Origin: an uncultured Bacteroidota bacterium
Lineage (GTDB): Bacteria; Bacteroidota; Bacteroidia; Flavobacteriales; Flavobacteriaceae
Reading direction: 5' to 3'
DNA: 12,238 nucleotides
NCBI GenBank assembly: GCA_903879875.1
Contig: CAIRNC010000351.1
Coordinates: forward strand, 1 to 12,238
Within the stretch, counting starts at the first letter, position 1; each line of letters starts with the position of its first letter. The notes beneath the pieces were generated by a model that saw nothing but the letters and a program-made list of their open reading frames with translations, did no database searches and had not been told where the DNA came from. The position numbers and the translations under genes are program-made. Below are positions 1-7,273 of the stretch, piece by piece.

Positions 1-45
1 AGATAGCTTCAGGTGACTGGAGTTCAGACGTGTGCTCTCCGATCT
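1..45. other. Illumina TruSeq-type i7 adapter left on the contig end
   Basis: Bases 13-45 match the Illumina multiplexing read-2 primer site, with one T missing from the CTCTTCCGATCT end (read here as CTCTCCGATCT). Bases 1-4 (AGAT) match the end of the P7 oligonucleotide. Bases 5-12 (AGCTTCAG) are the reverse complement of CTGAAGCT, which I recall as TruSeq HT index D707. The order P7 end, 8-base index, primer site is exactly that of a library adapter. This is untrimmed synthetic sequence and not part of the organism; genomic sequence starts at about base 46. The match is from memory, but the length leaves little doubt. Confidence 0.97.
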
Positions 46-711
46 CCTTTTATCTGATTATTAAAGCTATGTGGCGACAGCCCAAACTGCCTTTATGGTG
101 ATTGTAAAACTGTTTTATTAATTCTTTAATGTCTTTATATTTGTCAGCTATTTGAGTTCCTTAATTTATAATATTAACTACTTCTGCCCATCTTCTTACA
201 GATAAGTAGAACCACCAAATCATATTTATGACTTAGTTCCATTATAATTTGAGCCTTTTGTTTTGATTGGCTTGTTTGACTAGAACTAAGATATTGAACT
301 TAAAAAAAAATCGTTAATCGTAAATATTCCAGTTCCTTTATAAGTATCTTTACCTGGTTAATGATTTAACTGTTTTTATTTGTTTCCGTTTAAAATTCAT
401 AGATAATGGTATTTCCTATGCCAACTAATCATTGTTGACCTTGTTCGAATATTGAAAATTAAAAAAGCTTAACCAAAAGATAAAGTCTTCTTTTCAATAG
501 TTGCTAGATATCCTATTTATAATTTCTGATTCTTTGAACGGGTAATAGACCTTAATTTCTTAATGCATTATAACATCTAATTCAATCATTTAAGAACAGT
601 GAGAGCTATGCTATTTACTTGTATTGTAGCATTTACTAATTGATGATTTTTTAAAACTTATTCAATACAGCAAAGCTTAAATTCGTAAGTGCACTTTACT
701 TTTCATTTCAT
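46..711 (-). pseudogene. IS3-family transposase orfA/orfB remnant with multiple stops and frameshifts
   Basis: Reading down from an ATG at 711 the minus strand gives M-K-stop-KVKCTYEFKLCCIE-stop-VLKNHQLVN, the normal start of an IS150-type OrfA. Further on come TIEKKTLS and, after a stop, AFLIFNI (about 440-510), the second helix-turn-helix part of OrfA, then LIKELEYLR (about 320-350), the usual OrfA end. OrfB follows: KAQIIMELSHKYDLVVLL (about 204-257), ended by a stop, then in a shifted frame KYKDIKELIKQFYNHHKG and the following GCRHIALIIR (about 52-143), the region just before the DDE catalytic core. The core itself is missing because the contig ends. The density of lesions indicates an old, dead copy. 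Confidence 0.8.
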
Positions 712-748
712 AAAAATACCCCCAAATAGTGTCTAACTTTTTGGGGTA
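46..748 (-). mobile_element. Decayed IS3-family (IS150-like) insertion sequence, truncated by the contig end
   Basis: On the minus strand this AT-rich stretch keeps recognisable pieces of both IS3-family reading frames, in the right order and broken by many stops and frameshifts. The outer end is probably near 729-748, where the minus strand reads TACCCCAAAAAGTTAGACAC; from memory this resembles terminal repeats of IS3-like elements in Bacteroidota. The other end lies beyond the contig start. No intact transposase remains, so the element cannot move by itself. Family assignment rests on conserved transposase phrases and is fairly safe; the subgroup (IS150-like) and the exact outer boundary are less sure. 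Confidence 0.75.
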
Positions 749-751
749 TTT
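712..751 (-). terminator. Rho-independent terminator for the 781-1671 gene, perhaps made from the IS end
   Basis: The arms 714-726 and 740-751 form a GC-centred stem (AATACCCC against GGGGTATT) with one bulged C and a 13-base loop. Read on the minus strand it is followed by a run of Ts (complement of A712-716). It lies 30 bases past the stop codon of the coiled-coil protein gene, the right place to end that transcript. One arm overlaps the putative IS terminal repeat, so the terminator may have been supplied by the insertion. Confidence 0.7.
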
Positions 752-780
752 CAATGTGGAGTGTTTTAAATGAATTAATA

Positions 781-1671
781 TTATCTCAACGTAAAACTAG
801 TTTTAGAAACCAATTCTGATTTATCAAAAATGTTTACATAATAGGTTCCTTTTTCAAAATCCTTTCCATTTCCTTCAAGAAATTCACAAATATCAACCGA
901 TTGGTTGTTATAAGCTACTTTGGTAGAGAAACTATAAGTTAGAGAAATTTCACCAAAAGTTTCTGTTTTTTTATCTCCCAAAACATTGTTTTTGCTATCA
1001 ATAATTTGAATATTATAAATTTTATCTCCTGATTTTGCAATGGAATTGGCTGCAATAGAGAAACAAATTTTCAACTTATCCGCTCTACTGGCTTTGTCTG
1101 TGTCGATTTGTTTTCCTGAGCTTCTCTGTTTGATGGCTTGAGTTCGTAAATTCATTACTACTAATTTAGACCCTTTTTCAACAGTTTTTGCTAAATTTTC
1201 ATTTTGAACTACCAATGTATCATTAAATTTCTTTTGTTGACCAAGAACAACTACGGTACTATCTCGTTGCACCGTTAAAGTTTCATTCGCTTTTTTAAGT
1301 GCATCGTTTTCTGCCATCAATGATTTCATGTTTACCTGTAATTTTTTGAATTGTTCACGGTATTTGCTCATTGAAGCGACATCGCCTTTCGATTTTTTTA
1401 AATCGGCTATTAAATTCATTACTTTCTCACGCTCTGCAATCAAATCATCAGACAATGCAGTTTTATCTTCAATCGCTTTGTCATAAATTGTTTTTTGTAT
1501 GGCCAAAGAATCCAATAAATTGTCTTTTTCTGATTTTACTGATGTTAACTCCGTATGAAGCGATTTGGCATCAGTTGTCATTTTAAAAATGTAGGCTAAA
1601 CTTCCTATTAGAAGTAATGCCAAAACAGCTACAATGGCTTTTAGACTCGAATTACTTTTTTGATTTTCCAT
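781..1671 (-). CDS. Membrane-anchored coiled-coil protein of unknown function
   Basis: 296 residues. I do not recognise a named family. A short polar N-terminus is followed by one hydrophobic segment (about residues 11-29), which should act as an uncleaved signal anchor and put the rest of the protein in the periplasm. Residues about 35-165 are rich in K, E, L and Q in heptad-like spacing and look like a long coiled coil. Residues about 168-296 look like a compact mixed or beta domain, ending in a YYVNIFDK strand and a TSFTLR tail, with two cysteines (203 and 262). Proteins of this design (helix, coiled coil, small C-terminal domain) are common in Bacteroidota and often annotated only as hypothetical. 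It is a single-gene unit: a promoter lies 40 bases upstream and a terminator 30 bases downstream. The ATG at 1671 is supported by the position of the promoter and the hydrophobic segment. The gene is certain, its role unknown. Confidence 0.9.
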   Translation of the reverse strand: MENQKSNSSLKAIVAVLALLLIGSLAYIFKMTTDAKSLHTELTSVKSEKDNLLDSLAIQKTIYDKAIEDKTALSDDLIAEREKVMNLIADLKKSKGDVASMSKYREQFKKLQVNMKSLMAENDALKKANETLTVQRDSTVVVLGQQKKFNDTLVVQNENLAKTVEKGSKLVVMNLRTQAIKQRSSGKQIDTDKASRADKLKICFSIAANSIAKSGDKIYNIQIIDSKNNVLGDKKTETFGEISLTYSFSTKVAYNNQSVDICEFLEGNGKDFEKGTYYVNIFDKSELVSKTSFTLR

Positions 1672-1710
1672 AAAATGTATTATTTGTTTTTTGTTTTAAT
1701 TTTTATGACA

Positions 1711-1744
1711 CAAAGATAAAATATTTATAATACTTATAACTCAA
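1711..1744 (-). promoter_or_regulatory. Bacteroidota-type promoter of the coiled-coil gene
   Basis: The minus strand carries TATCTTTG (1718-1711), a perfect match to the TAnnTTTG -7 box, and TTG (1744-1742) as the -33 element, 23 bases apart, within the 17-23 range described for Flavobacterium. Transcription would start near 1704, giving a leader of about 33 bases before the ATG at 1671. Confidence 0.7.
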
Positions 1745-1910
1745 ATCCTACTATTATATTATATGGGAAAAATCTAAATTACACTAATTTTATACTATGG
1801 TAATATTAAGGGAAATAATTTTAGTTATTATTAAGAATTAATCAGATTAAAAGTAGCTTAAAATTTAACTTTTCTATCACGTGTATTCCATTCATTATTA
1901 AATTTTTTCG

Positions 1911-1918
1911 TAAATTTG
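1911..1918 (+). promoter_or_regulatory. Probable -7 box of the DUF2271/type IX secreted protein gene
   Basis: TAAATTTG matches the TAnnTTTG consensus. No clear TTG -33 element is seen at the usual distance, so the promoter is either weak or activator dependent. The predicted leader is about 95 bases long and holds a small hairpin, CACTT/AAGTG at 1946-1956. Confidence 0.5.
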
Positions 1919-2019
1919 TATCAATATAAATTTAAATAAAAAAAACACTTTAAGTGGTAGGGTAATTTAAATATTACTTGTTTTACTTTCAAATATAATA
2001 TTAATTTAAATTAAAAAAA

Positions 2020-2889
2020 ATGATGAAAAATTTACTTAATCTAGTTGGAATCGCTCTATTATTTTGTGTTTCAACATCAATGAATGCTCAAAATACTGCT
2101 GGTTTATTTACTTTTACATTTAATCAACCAACTCCAACATCTCCAGCTGTATCGGGTGGTTCTAACGTTTTAGCGGTTTGGATTGAAAACGGTGCTGGAA
2201 CTTTTATTAAAACCAGATACCGTTTTGCTTCTAATTCAACAAAAGACCATTTACCGACATGGGCTGCAAAATCAGGAGGAACGTTATCTAATTGCATGGC
2301 TACAACTTGTAATGTAACATCAGCAACAACTGGTGCAACTCGAAAAGCTTCTGCTGTAGCTACAACGCCTACTAGTGCCACACCAATACTAAATTTTGGA
2401 ACAAAAACTGTTACTTGGGATGGAACTAATGCTTCAGGTGCAGTTGTAGCCGACGGCGTTTATAAAGTTTGGGTTGAAAGCTCTTGGAATGATGGTAACC
2501 CAAATATTCATAATGAAATAATCAGTTTCACCTTTAACAAGGGTGTTGCGGCTGAACATTTAACTCCTGCTGGAGATACTAAAATAAATTCAGTTATAAC
2601 AGATTGGGCTCCAGCTTTGGCAACAGATACTTTTTCAACAAATCCAGAAGCGGTTATTTATCCAAATCCAACTAATGGTGTTTTCACCATTGACTTTAAA
2701 AATGAAGTAAATAACATTAAAGTAATTAACATGCTTGGCGCTGTTATCTTGGACGAAAAAGTAGATTTAAATGCTGGAACTTCTAAAAACTTTGATTTAT
2801 CTAACTTTTCAAACGGTATGTATATTGTAAATGTTTCCAATAATACAGGAGCATCTACCAATTACAAAGTGGTTGTAAACAAATATTAA
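2020..2889 (+). CDS. Secreted DUF2271-like protein with type IX secretion sorting domain
   Basis: 289 residues in three parts. Residues 1-23 are a signal peptide (MMKNLL, hydrophobic core, cleavage expected after MNA and before Q24). Residues about 25-175 resemble DUF2271, a family of exported proteins: the phrases NVLAVWIENG, LPTWA, TGATR and VTWDGTNASGAVVADGVYKVWVE occur in family order. The last phrase also resembles the FlgD-like beta fold. Residues about 210-289 are a type A sorting domain (YPNPTNGVF, INMLG, LSNFSNGMYIV, final KVVVNKY), which directs proteins through the type IX system to the cell surface or medium and is usually removed there. Function is unknown; homologues lacking the sorting domain are periplasmic. 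Two cysteines (92 and 97) could pair. Start: two adjacent ATGs (2020 and 2023), either possible. It is monocistronic, with a strong terminator downstream and convergent to the carboxylase operon. Confidence 0.9.
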   Translation: MMKNLLNLVGIALLFCVSTSMNAQNTAGLFTFTFNQPTPTSPAVSGGSNVLAVWIENGAGTFIKTRYRFASNSTKDHLPTWAAKSGGTLSNCMATTCNVTSATTGATRKASAVATTPTSATPILNFGTKTVTWDGTNASGAVVADGVYKVWVESSWNDGNPNIHNEIISFTFNKGVAAEHLTPAGDTKINSVITDWAPALATDTFSTNPEAVIYPNPTNGVFTIDFKNEVNNIKVINMLGAVILDEKVDLNAGTSKNFDLSNFSNGMYIVNVSNNTGASTNYKVVVNKY

Positions 2890-2927
2890 ATTATCTTAAA
2901 TAGGTTACCCCTACTTAAAAAAAAAAT

Positions 2928-2970
2928 AAGAGTGATTTAGAATAAAGTAATATTCTAAATCACTCTTTTT
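2928..2970 (+). terminator. Strong terminator after the secreted-protein gene
   Basis: A perfect 16-base inverted repeat (2928-2943 and 2952-2967; AAGAGTGATTTAG at the base) with an 8-base loop is followed by a T-rich stretch. An A-run at 2917-2926 on the other side means it could also act on the minus strand. Confidence 0.85.
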
Positions 2971-3042
2971 TATTAGATAAAGATTAAATTATTGTTTTAA
3001 ATCTAAATCTTTAATTTGGTAATAGTTAGTATTATACATCAT

Positions 3043-3080
3043 AAAAAGGGAGAAGAAATTTTAATTTCTTCTCCCTTTTT
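3043..3080 (-). terminator. Terminator of the carboxylase operon
   Basis: An 18-base perfect inverted repeat (3043-3060 and 3063-3080; AAAAAGGGAGAAG against CTTCTCCCTTTTT). A-runs on the left and T-runs on the right make it usable on both strands. It lies 70 bases past the stop of the carboxyltransferase gene and, with the hairpin at 2928-2967, insulates two convergent transcription units. Confidence 0.85.
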
Positions 3081-3149
3081 TATTAAATACAATTCTTGAA
3101 AATATTATTCATTCCCCATTCATTCTTTTTAAGGATGAATTTATACTTC

Positions 3150-4691
3150 TTACAAAGGAATATTCCCGTGTTTTCTTTTTGGGGTATCCACCGTTTTATT
3201 TTCGAGCATACTGAACGCTTTTATTAATTTGCGTCTGGTATTTTCTGGCAAGATTACCTCGTCTATAAAGCCTCGTTGTGCAGCATTGTATGGGTTGGCA
3301 AACAAATCGGCATATTCGGTTTCTTTTTCTAATAGTTTGCTTGCAGGATCTGTGGCAGAGGCAATCTCATTTTTAAAGATGATTTCACTGGCTCCTTTAG
3401 CACCCATTACAGCAATTTCAGCAGTTGGCCATGCAAAATTCATGTCGGCACCAATGTGTTTGGAATTCATTACATCATAAGCACCACCATACGCTTTTCT
3501 AGTAATAACAGTAACCCTCGGCACTGTTGCTTCGCTAAATGCGTATAATAATTTGGCACCATGCACAATAATTCCATTCCATTCTTGATCGGTTCCTGGT
3601 AAGAATCCAGGTACATCTTCTAAAACCAATAAAGGAATGTTGAAACCATCACAAAAACGTACAAATCGTGCCGCTTTAATGGAGCTTTTCACATCAAGAC
3701 AACCCGCTAAGAACTTTGGATTATTAGCAACAATACCAATACTTCTTCCTCCCAAACGTGCAAAACCAACTATAATATTTTCGGCAAAATCTTTGTGGAT
3801 TTCAAAAAAGGAATCCTCATCAATAATCCCTTTTATCACATCGTGCATGTCATAAGGCTTATTTGTATTTTCTGGAACAATATCTACCAATTGATTTCTG
3901 ATTTCATCTCCAAAAGTATAAGGCAAATTCGGTGCTTTCTCTCTATTGTTTTGTGGAATATAGCTCAGTAATTTTTTAATTTTTTCTAGACATTCAATTC
4001 CGTTTGGAGTGGTAATGTGTGCCACTCCAGATTTAGTAGCGTGAGTCATCGCACCTCCTAATTCTTCAGAAGTAACCTCTTCATTGGTTACAGTTTTTAC
4101 CACATTAGGACCAGTAACAAACATATAACTGTTGTTTTCTACCATCATGGTAAAGTCGGTCATGGCTGGCGAATATACTGCTCCACCGGCGCAAGGGCCC
4201 ATGATAGCTGAAATCTGTGGAATCACCCCACTCGATTGTACATTTCTAAAGAAAATATCGGCATAACCACCCAAAGAGCGCACCCCTTCTTGGATACGTG
4301 CACCACCTGAATCGTTTAAACCAATCATTGGCGCACCTACTTTAAGCGCCATATCCATCACTTTGCATATTTTTTCGGCATGTGTTTCCGACAATGAACC
4401 TCCAAAAACCGTAAAATCTTGTGCAAAAATATACACTATTCTACCATTTATAGTTCCGTAACCTGTTACAACACCGTCTCCATAATAGATTTCTTTTTCC
4501 ATTCCGAAATCGGTGGTGCGGTGGGTAACCAACATGCCAATTTCTTCAAATGAGCCTTCGTCCATCAAATACATGATGCGTTCTCTGGCTGTCAATTTTT
4601 TACTTGAATGGTGTTTTGCAATACGTTTCTCGCCTCCACCCAATTGGGCTAAAGCTATTTTATCGTTTAATATTTTTATTTTTGAATCCAT
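3150..4691 (-). CDS. pccB: Acyl-CoA (probably propionyl-CoA) carboxylase, carboxyltransferase beta subunit
   Basis: 513 residues, the usual length of PccB/AccD5-type carboxyltransferases. It moves the carboxyl group from carboxybiotin to the alpha carbon of an acyl-CoA, in the cytoplasm. The N-terminal crotonase-fold half contains ARERI, FAQDFTVFGGSL (89-100) and GPCAGGAVYSPAMTDF (165-180), a glycine-rich oxyanion site. The C-terminal half contains DVPGFLPGTDQE (359-370) and RKAYGGAYDVM (398-408), the second oxyanion site, then AWPTAEIAVMGAKGA (420-434). The AYDVM form, also seen in human PCCB, favours propionyl-CoA; Asp406 probably matches the residue shown in actinobacterial enzymes to set acyl preference, though I cannot align it here. 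Methylmalonyl-CoA decarboxylase alpha subunits are close relatives, but the biotin carboxylase next door argues for a carboxylase. Last gene of a three-gene operon, 59 bases after the biotin carboxylase. No key motif is missing. Confidence 0.93.
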   Translation of the reverse strand: MDSKIKILNDKIALAQLGGGEKRIAKHHSSKKLTARERIMYLMDEGSFEEIGMLVTHRTTDFGMEKEIYYGDGVVTGYGTINGRIVYIFAQDFTVFGGSLSETHAEKICKVMDMALKVGAPMIGLNDSGGARIQEGVRSLGGYADIFFRNVQSSGVIPQISAIMGPCAGGAVYSPAMTDFTMMVENNSYMFVTGPNVVKTVTNEEVTSEELGGAMTHATKSGVAHITTPNGIECLEKIKKLLSYIPQNNREKAPNLPYTFGDEIRNQLVDIVPENTNKPYDMHDVIKGIIDEDSFFEIHKDFAENIIVGFARLGGRSIGIVANNPKFLAGCLDVKSSIKAARFVRFCDGFNIPLLVLEDVPGFLPGTDQEWNGIIVHGAKLLYAFSEATVPRVTVITRKAYGGAYDVMNSKHIGADMNFAWPTAEIAVMGAKGASEIIFKNEIASATDPASKLLEKETEYADLFANPYNAAQRGFIDEVILPENTRRKLIKAFSMLENKTVDTPKRKHGNIPL

Positions 4692-4750
4692 TTTGATTGA
4701 AAGTAAAAGAGGTGAAATGTGAATCGACCTCCCATTAAAATTAGTTTGAA

Positions 4751-6190
4751 TTAGTTCGGTAATCGCAATAATTTTTGTTCTTCGAGATAGTGTTTCAAAG
4801 CCAGTAAAGCGGCTATTTCGGCCTCTTTGGCTTTTTGAATTTTCAATACCTCTGGGCTGTAATATTTCTTAACAAAATTAGTATCGAAATGGCCTGAACG
4901 GAATGCTTCGTGTTCAAAAACAAACTTACCGAAAGGCAAAGTCGTTTGTACACCTTCAATTTTGTAATCCTCAATTGCTTTCAGCATTAATTGTAGTGCT
5001 TCTTCACGTGTGTCGCCATAAGTTATTAATTTAGACAACATTGGGTCGTAATAAATTGGAATATCCATTCCTTGTTCAAAACCATTATCAACCCTTACCC
5101 CTTTTCCAACAGGCAATTGATACACGTCTAAATGTCCTACGCAAGGCAAGAAGTCATTGGCTGGGTCTTCGGCATAAACACGCAATTCGAGTGCGTGACC
5201 GTGTATTTTAAGATCCTCTTGTTTCATTTGTAAGACTTCTCCCCTAGCCACTCGTATTTGCAACTCCACCAAATCAACACCCGAAATAATTTCGGTTACC
5301 GGATGTTCTACTTGCAAACGGGTATTCATTTCTAGGAAATAGAAATTATCATTTTCATCGTATAAAAACTCAACTGTACCAGCACCTAGATAATCGCAGG
5401 ATTTGGCTACCATTACGGCAGCTTCACCCATTTTCTTACGAATTTCGGGAGTTAACACTGCCGAAGGGGCTTCTTCTACTACTTTTTGATGGCGGCGTTG
5501 GATGCTACAATCTCTTTCAAAAAAGTAGAGTACATTGCCATGACTGTCGGCCATGATTTGGATTTCGATATGACGAGAAGAGGCCACATATTTTTCAATA
5601 AAAACAGAACCGTCACCAAAAGCCGCTACGGCTTCACTGATGGCTCTATCCATTTGAGAAATAAAATCTTTTTCGTTGTCTACCACACGCATTCCTTTTC
5701 CACCACCTCCTGCAGAAGCTTTAATTAAAATAGGGAAACCAATAATGGTTGCCGATTTTTTTGCTTCTTCAATATCGGTAATGGCGTGGTCTACACCTGG
5801 AACCATCGGAATATTATAGTGCATTACGGCTTCTTTAGCAGCCAGTTTGCTTCCCATAATTTCAATGGCTTTGGATTTTGGTCCTATAAATATAATGTTG
5901 TTTCGCTCTGCTTCTTCGGCAAAAGCGGCGTTTTCACTCAAAAACCCATAACCTGGATGAATGGCATCTACATTTAAGGCTTTGGCCACTTCAATAATTT
6001 TGCTTCCCATTAGGTAAGATTGGCTAGACGGTGCTTCACCAATACAAACGGCTTCGTCGGCAAATTTAACGTGTGGGGCATTTCTATCGGCAGTCGAATA
6101 TACGGCTACAGTTTTAATACCCATCTTTTGGGCGGTTTTCATTACTCTAATGGCAATTTCGCCTCTATTGGCAACTAATATTTTCTTCAT
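4751..6190 (-). CDS. accC: Biotin carboxylase subunit of acyl-CoA carboxylase
   Basis: 479 residues. It uses ATP and bicarbonate to carboxylate the biotin on the carrier protein. The three domains of the family are visible: N-terminal domain with KILVANRGEIAIRV (3-16) and HPGYGFLSEN (78-87); ATP-grasp domain with the glycine loop ASAGGGGKGMRVV (158-170), FIEKY, CSIQRRHQKVVEEAP (228-242) and the catalytic EMNTRLQVEHPVTE (287-300); and C-terminal biotin carboxylase domain with RVYAEDPANDFLP (337-349). It is about 30 residues longer than E. coli AccC because of a charged helical tail (about 450-479). Unlike human PCCA or actinobacterial AccA3, it lacks a fused biotin-carrier domain, which here is a separate gene upstream. 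By sequence alone accC and a dedicated pccA-like subunit cannot be told apart; the operon suggests the latter. Spacing is 84 bases after the carrier gene and 59 bases before the transferase gene. Confidence 0.93.
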   Translation of the reverse strand: MKKILVANRGEIAIRVMKTAQKMGIKTVAVYSTADRNAPHVKFADEAVCIGEAPSSQSYLMGSKIIEVAKALNVDAIHPGYGFLSENAAFAEEAERNNIIFIGPKSKAIEIMGSKLAAKEAVMHYNIPMVPGVDHAITDIEEAKKSATIIGFPILIKASAGGGGKGMRVVDNEKDFISQMDRAISEAVAAFGDGSVFIEKYVASSRHIEIQIMADSHGNVLYFFERDCSIQRRHQKVVEEAPSAVLTPEIRKKMGEAAVMVAKSCDYLGAGTVEFLYDENDNFYFLEMNTRLQVEHPVTEIISGVDLVELQIRVARGEVLQMKQEDLKIHGHALELRVYAEDPANDFLPCVGHLDVYQLPVGKGVRVDNGFEQGMDIPIYYDPMLSKLITYGDTREEALQLMLKAIEDYKIEGVQTTLPFGKFVFEHEAFRSGHFDTNFVKKYYSPEVLKIQKAKEAEIAALLALKHYLEEQKLLRLPN

Positions 6191-6274
6191 ATTTTTAGAT
6201 TTTAGAAAATAGAATTTAAAAAATAAAAGGAAGTGTTTTCGCTTTATTTTAAATTCGTTTCTCTTTGTTCTTAA

Positions 6275-6760
6275 TTACTCAAATTCAATTAACAATTGCC
6301 CTTTTACAACGGCGTCACCGACATTTACTTTAATGGCTTTGATGATACCATCACGAGGAGATAAGAAACTGTTTTCCATTTTCATGGCACCAAGAATCAA
6401 TAGATTATCATTGGTTTTAACCTCTTGTCCAACGGAAACTCCAATTTCGAGTATCAAGCCCGGCATAGGTGCTTTAATAGCGTTTACCTGCTTCGTTTTA
6501 CCAATTTCAAAGCCTAAATCTTTGATAAGAATATCTAAGTCATCCGCAATAACAACATTATATGTTGAATTATTTACTTTAACTTGATACGATTTTTTAT
6601 TAAAGTCCGATGAAACCACCTCGGCTTTATAGGGAATGTTTTGATGCAAAATGTGGTATTTATTGGTTTCTACGCCAACGGCATCGAGTTGAGAAATACT
6701 ATCCTTGTCAAAATCAAATGACAAAGCATCGTTTACAGTTAATTTATAATTTAAACTCAT
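6275..6760 (-). CDS. Biotin carboxyl carrier protein of acyl-CoA carboxylase
   Basis: 161 residues. It carries the covalently bound biotin that shuttles CO2 between the two other subunits. The C-terminal 70 residues form a typical biotinyl domain: IKAPMPGLILEI (95-106), then GAMKMEN (124-130) with Lys127 as the biotinylated residue, then the second half VNVGDAVVKGQLLIEFE. Residues 1-90 form a variable beta-rich domain, as in carrier or decarboxylase gamma-type subunits. I chose the ATG at 6760 (MSLNYKLTVND). The frame stays open to 6916, but the added 52 residues look unlike protein of this family, and the extra stretch holds a probable promoter box (6860-6867) and hairpin. First gene of the operon carrier, carboxylase, transferase. 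A carrier separate from the carboxylase matches other flavobacterial acyl-CoA carboxylases. Confidence 0.9.
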   Translation of the reverse strand: MSLNYKLTVNDALSFDFDKDSISQLDAVGVETNKYHILHQNIPYKAEVVSSDFNKKSYQVKVNNSTYNVVIADDLDILIKDLGFEIGKTKQVNAIKAPMPGLILEIGVSVGQEVKTNDNLLILGAMKMENSFLSPRDGIIKAIKVNVGDAVVKGQLLIEFE

Positions 6761-6859
6761 ATTTTTTAACTTTATAATGAATGGTAAAACTAGTGAATTT
6801 GTATTAACTATCAAATGATAAATGGCATTTTTATTACGAAAAATTGCATTATTACTAAA

Positions 6860-6893
6860 CAAACCTAATTTAGTCCCTTCGAAATTTAGGTTT
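6860..6893 (-). promoter_or_regulatory. Probable carboxylase operon promoter overlapped by an inverted repeat
   Basis: The minus strand carries TAGGTTTG (6867-6860), matching TAnnTTTG; no clear -33 TTG is seen. The arms 6861-6871 and 6882-6893 (AAACCTAATTT against AAATTTAGGTTT) form an 11-bp inverted repeat with one extra base and a 10-base spacer. One arm lies on the -7 box, so a repressor bound to this dyad could block transcription. The leader to 6760 would be about 93 bases. The alternative is a plain hairpin with no regulator. Confidence 0.4.
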
Positions 6894-6916
6894 AATCGTT
6901 TTTTTAGAATTCTCAT

Positions 6917-7119
6917 TGAATTATTGTTAAATTTTCTATATTCAGTATCAACCTTACTTCGATTACTATACTAGACCCTATTGAATTTAAGGCTAATTTT
7001 TTTTTATGCATTTTAATTTATATCGCGATGATTATCAAAGTGCCTTTATTTTAAAAATACTGGGGTCACTGGTTAGAATTAAATGATCATCCTTGACTTG
7101 TACCATTGCTTTATTTTTA
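6917..7119. other. Upstream part of the divergent intergenic region, no gene seen
   Basis: This stretch between the carboxylase operon and the repeat elements is AT-rich with stops in all frames. I see no RNA gene or strong hairpin. It may hold distal regulatory sites for the carboxylase operon. Confidence 0.5.
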
Positions 7120-7186
7120 GCCACAAATTGCACGGATTCAAAAGGATTTTAGAATTAAAACCAAAAAATTATATGAAATCGGTGGC
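7120..7186. repeat. Decayed hairpin repeat of the GCCACA(G/A)ATT type
   Basis: GCCACAAATTGCACGGATTC at 7120-7139 and GTGGC at 7182-7186 (preceded by gaaatcg) look like the two ends of a small palindromic intergenic repeat whose arms have diverged. The outer word GCCACARATT is shared with the inner arms of the element at 7274-7460, suggesting an older relative. From memory, similar words are scattered between genes in other flavobacteria. Confidence 0.4.
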
Positions 7187-7273
7187 ACGTTTTTCTTTTT
7201 ATATTAGTAACGGACAGTCTTATTGAATTATTAAATAAGAATTGCCATTCAGTGGTGAAAACAGCTATGGCAA

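Noticed and set aside
46..780. A real small gene or RNA in the left end
   Set aside because: All open stretches are short, and the recognisable protein phrases belong to a broken IS3 transposase.
6761..6916. Longer reading of the carrier protein gene starting at 6916 (52 more residues)
   Set aside because: The added part resembles no carrier protein, contains a TAnnTTTG box and a hairpin on the coding strand, and MSLNYKLTVND at 6760 is a good start with an A-rich leader.
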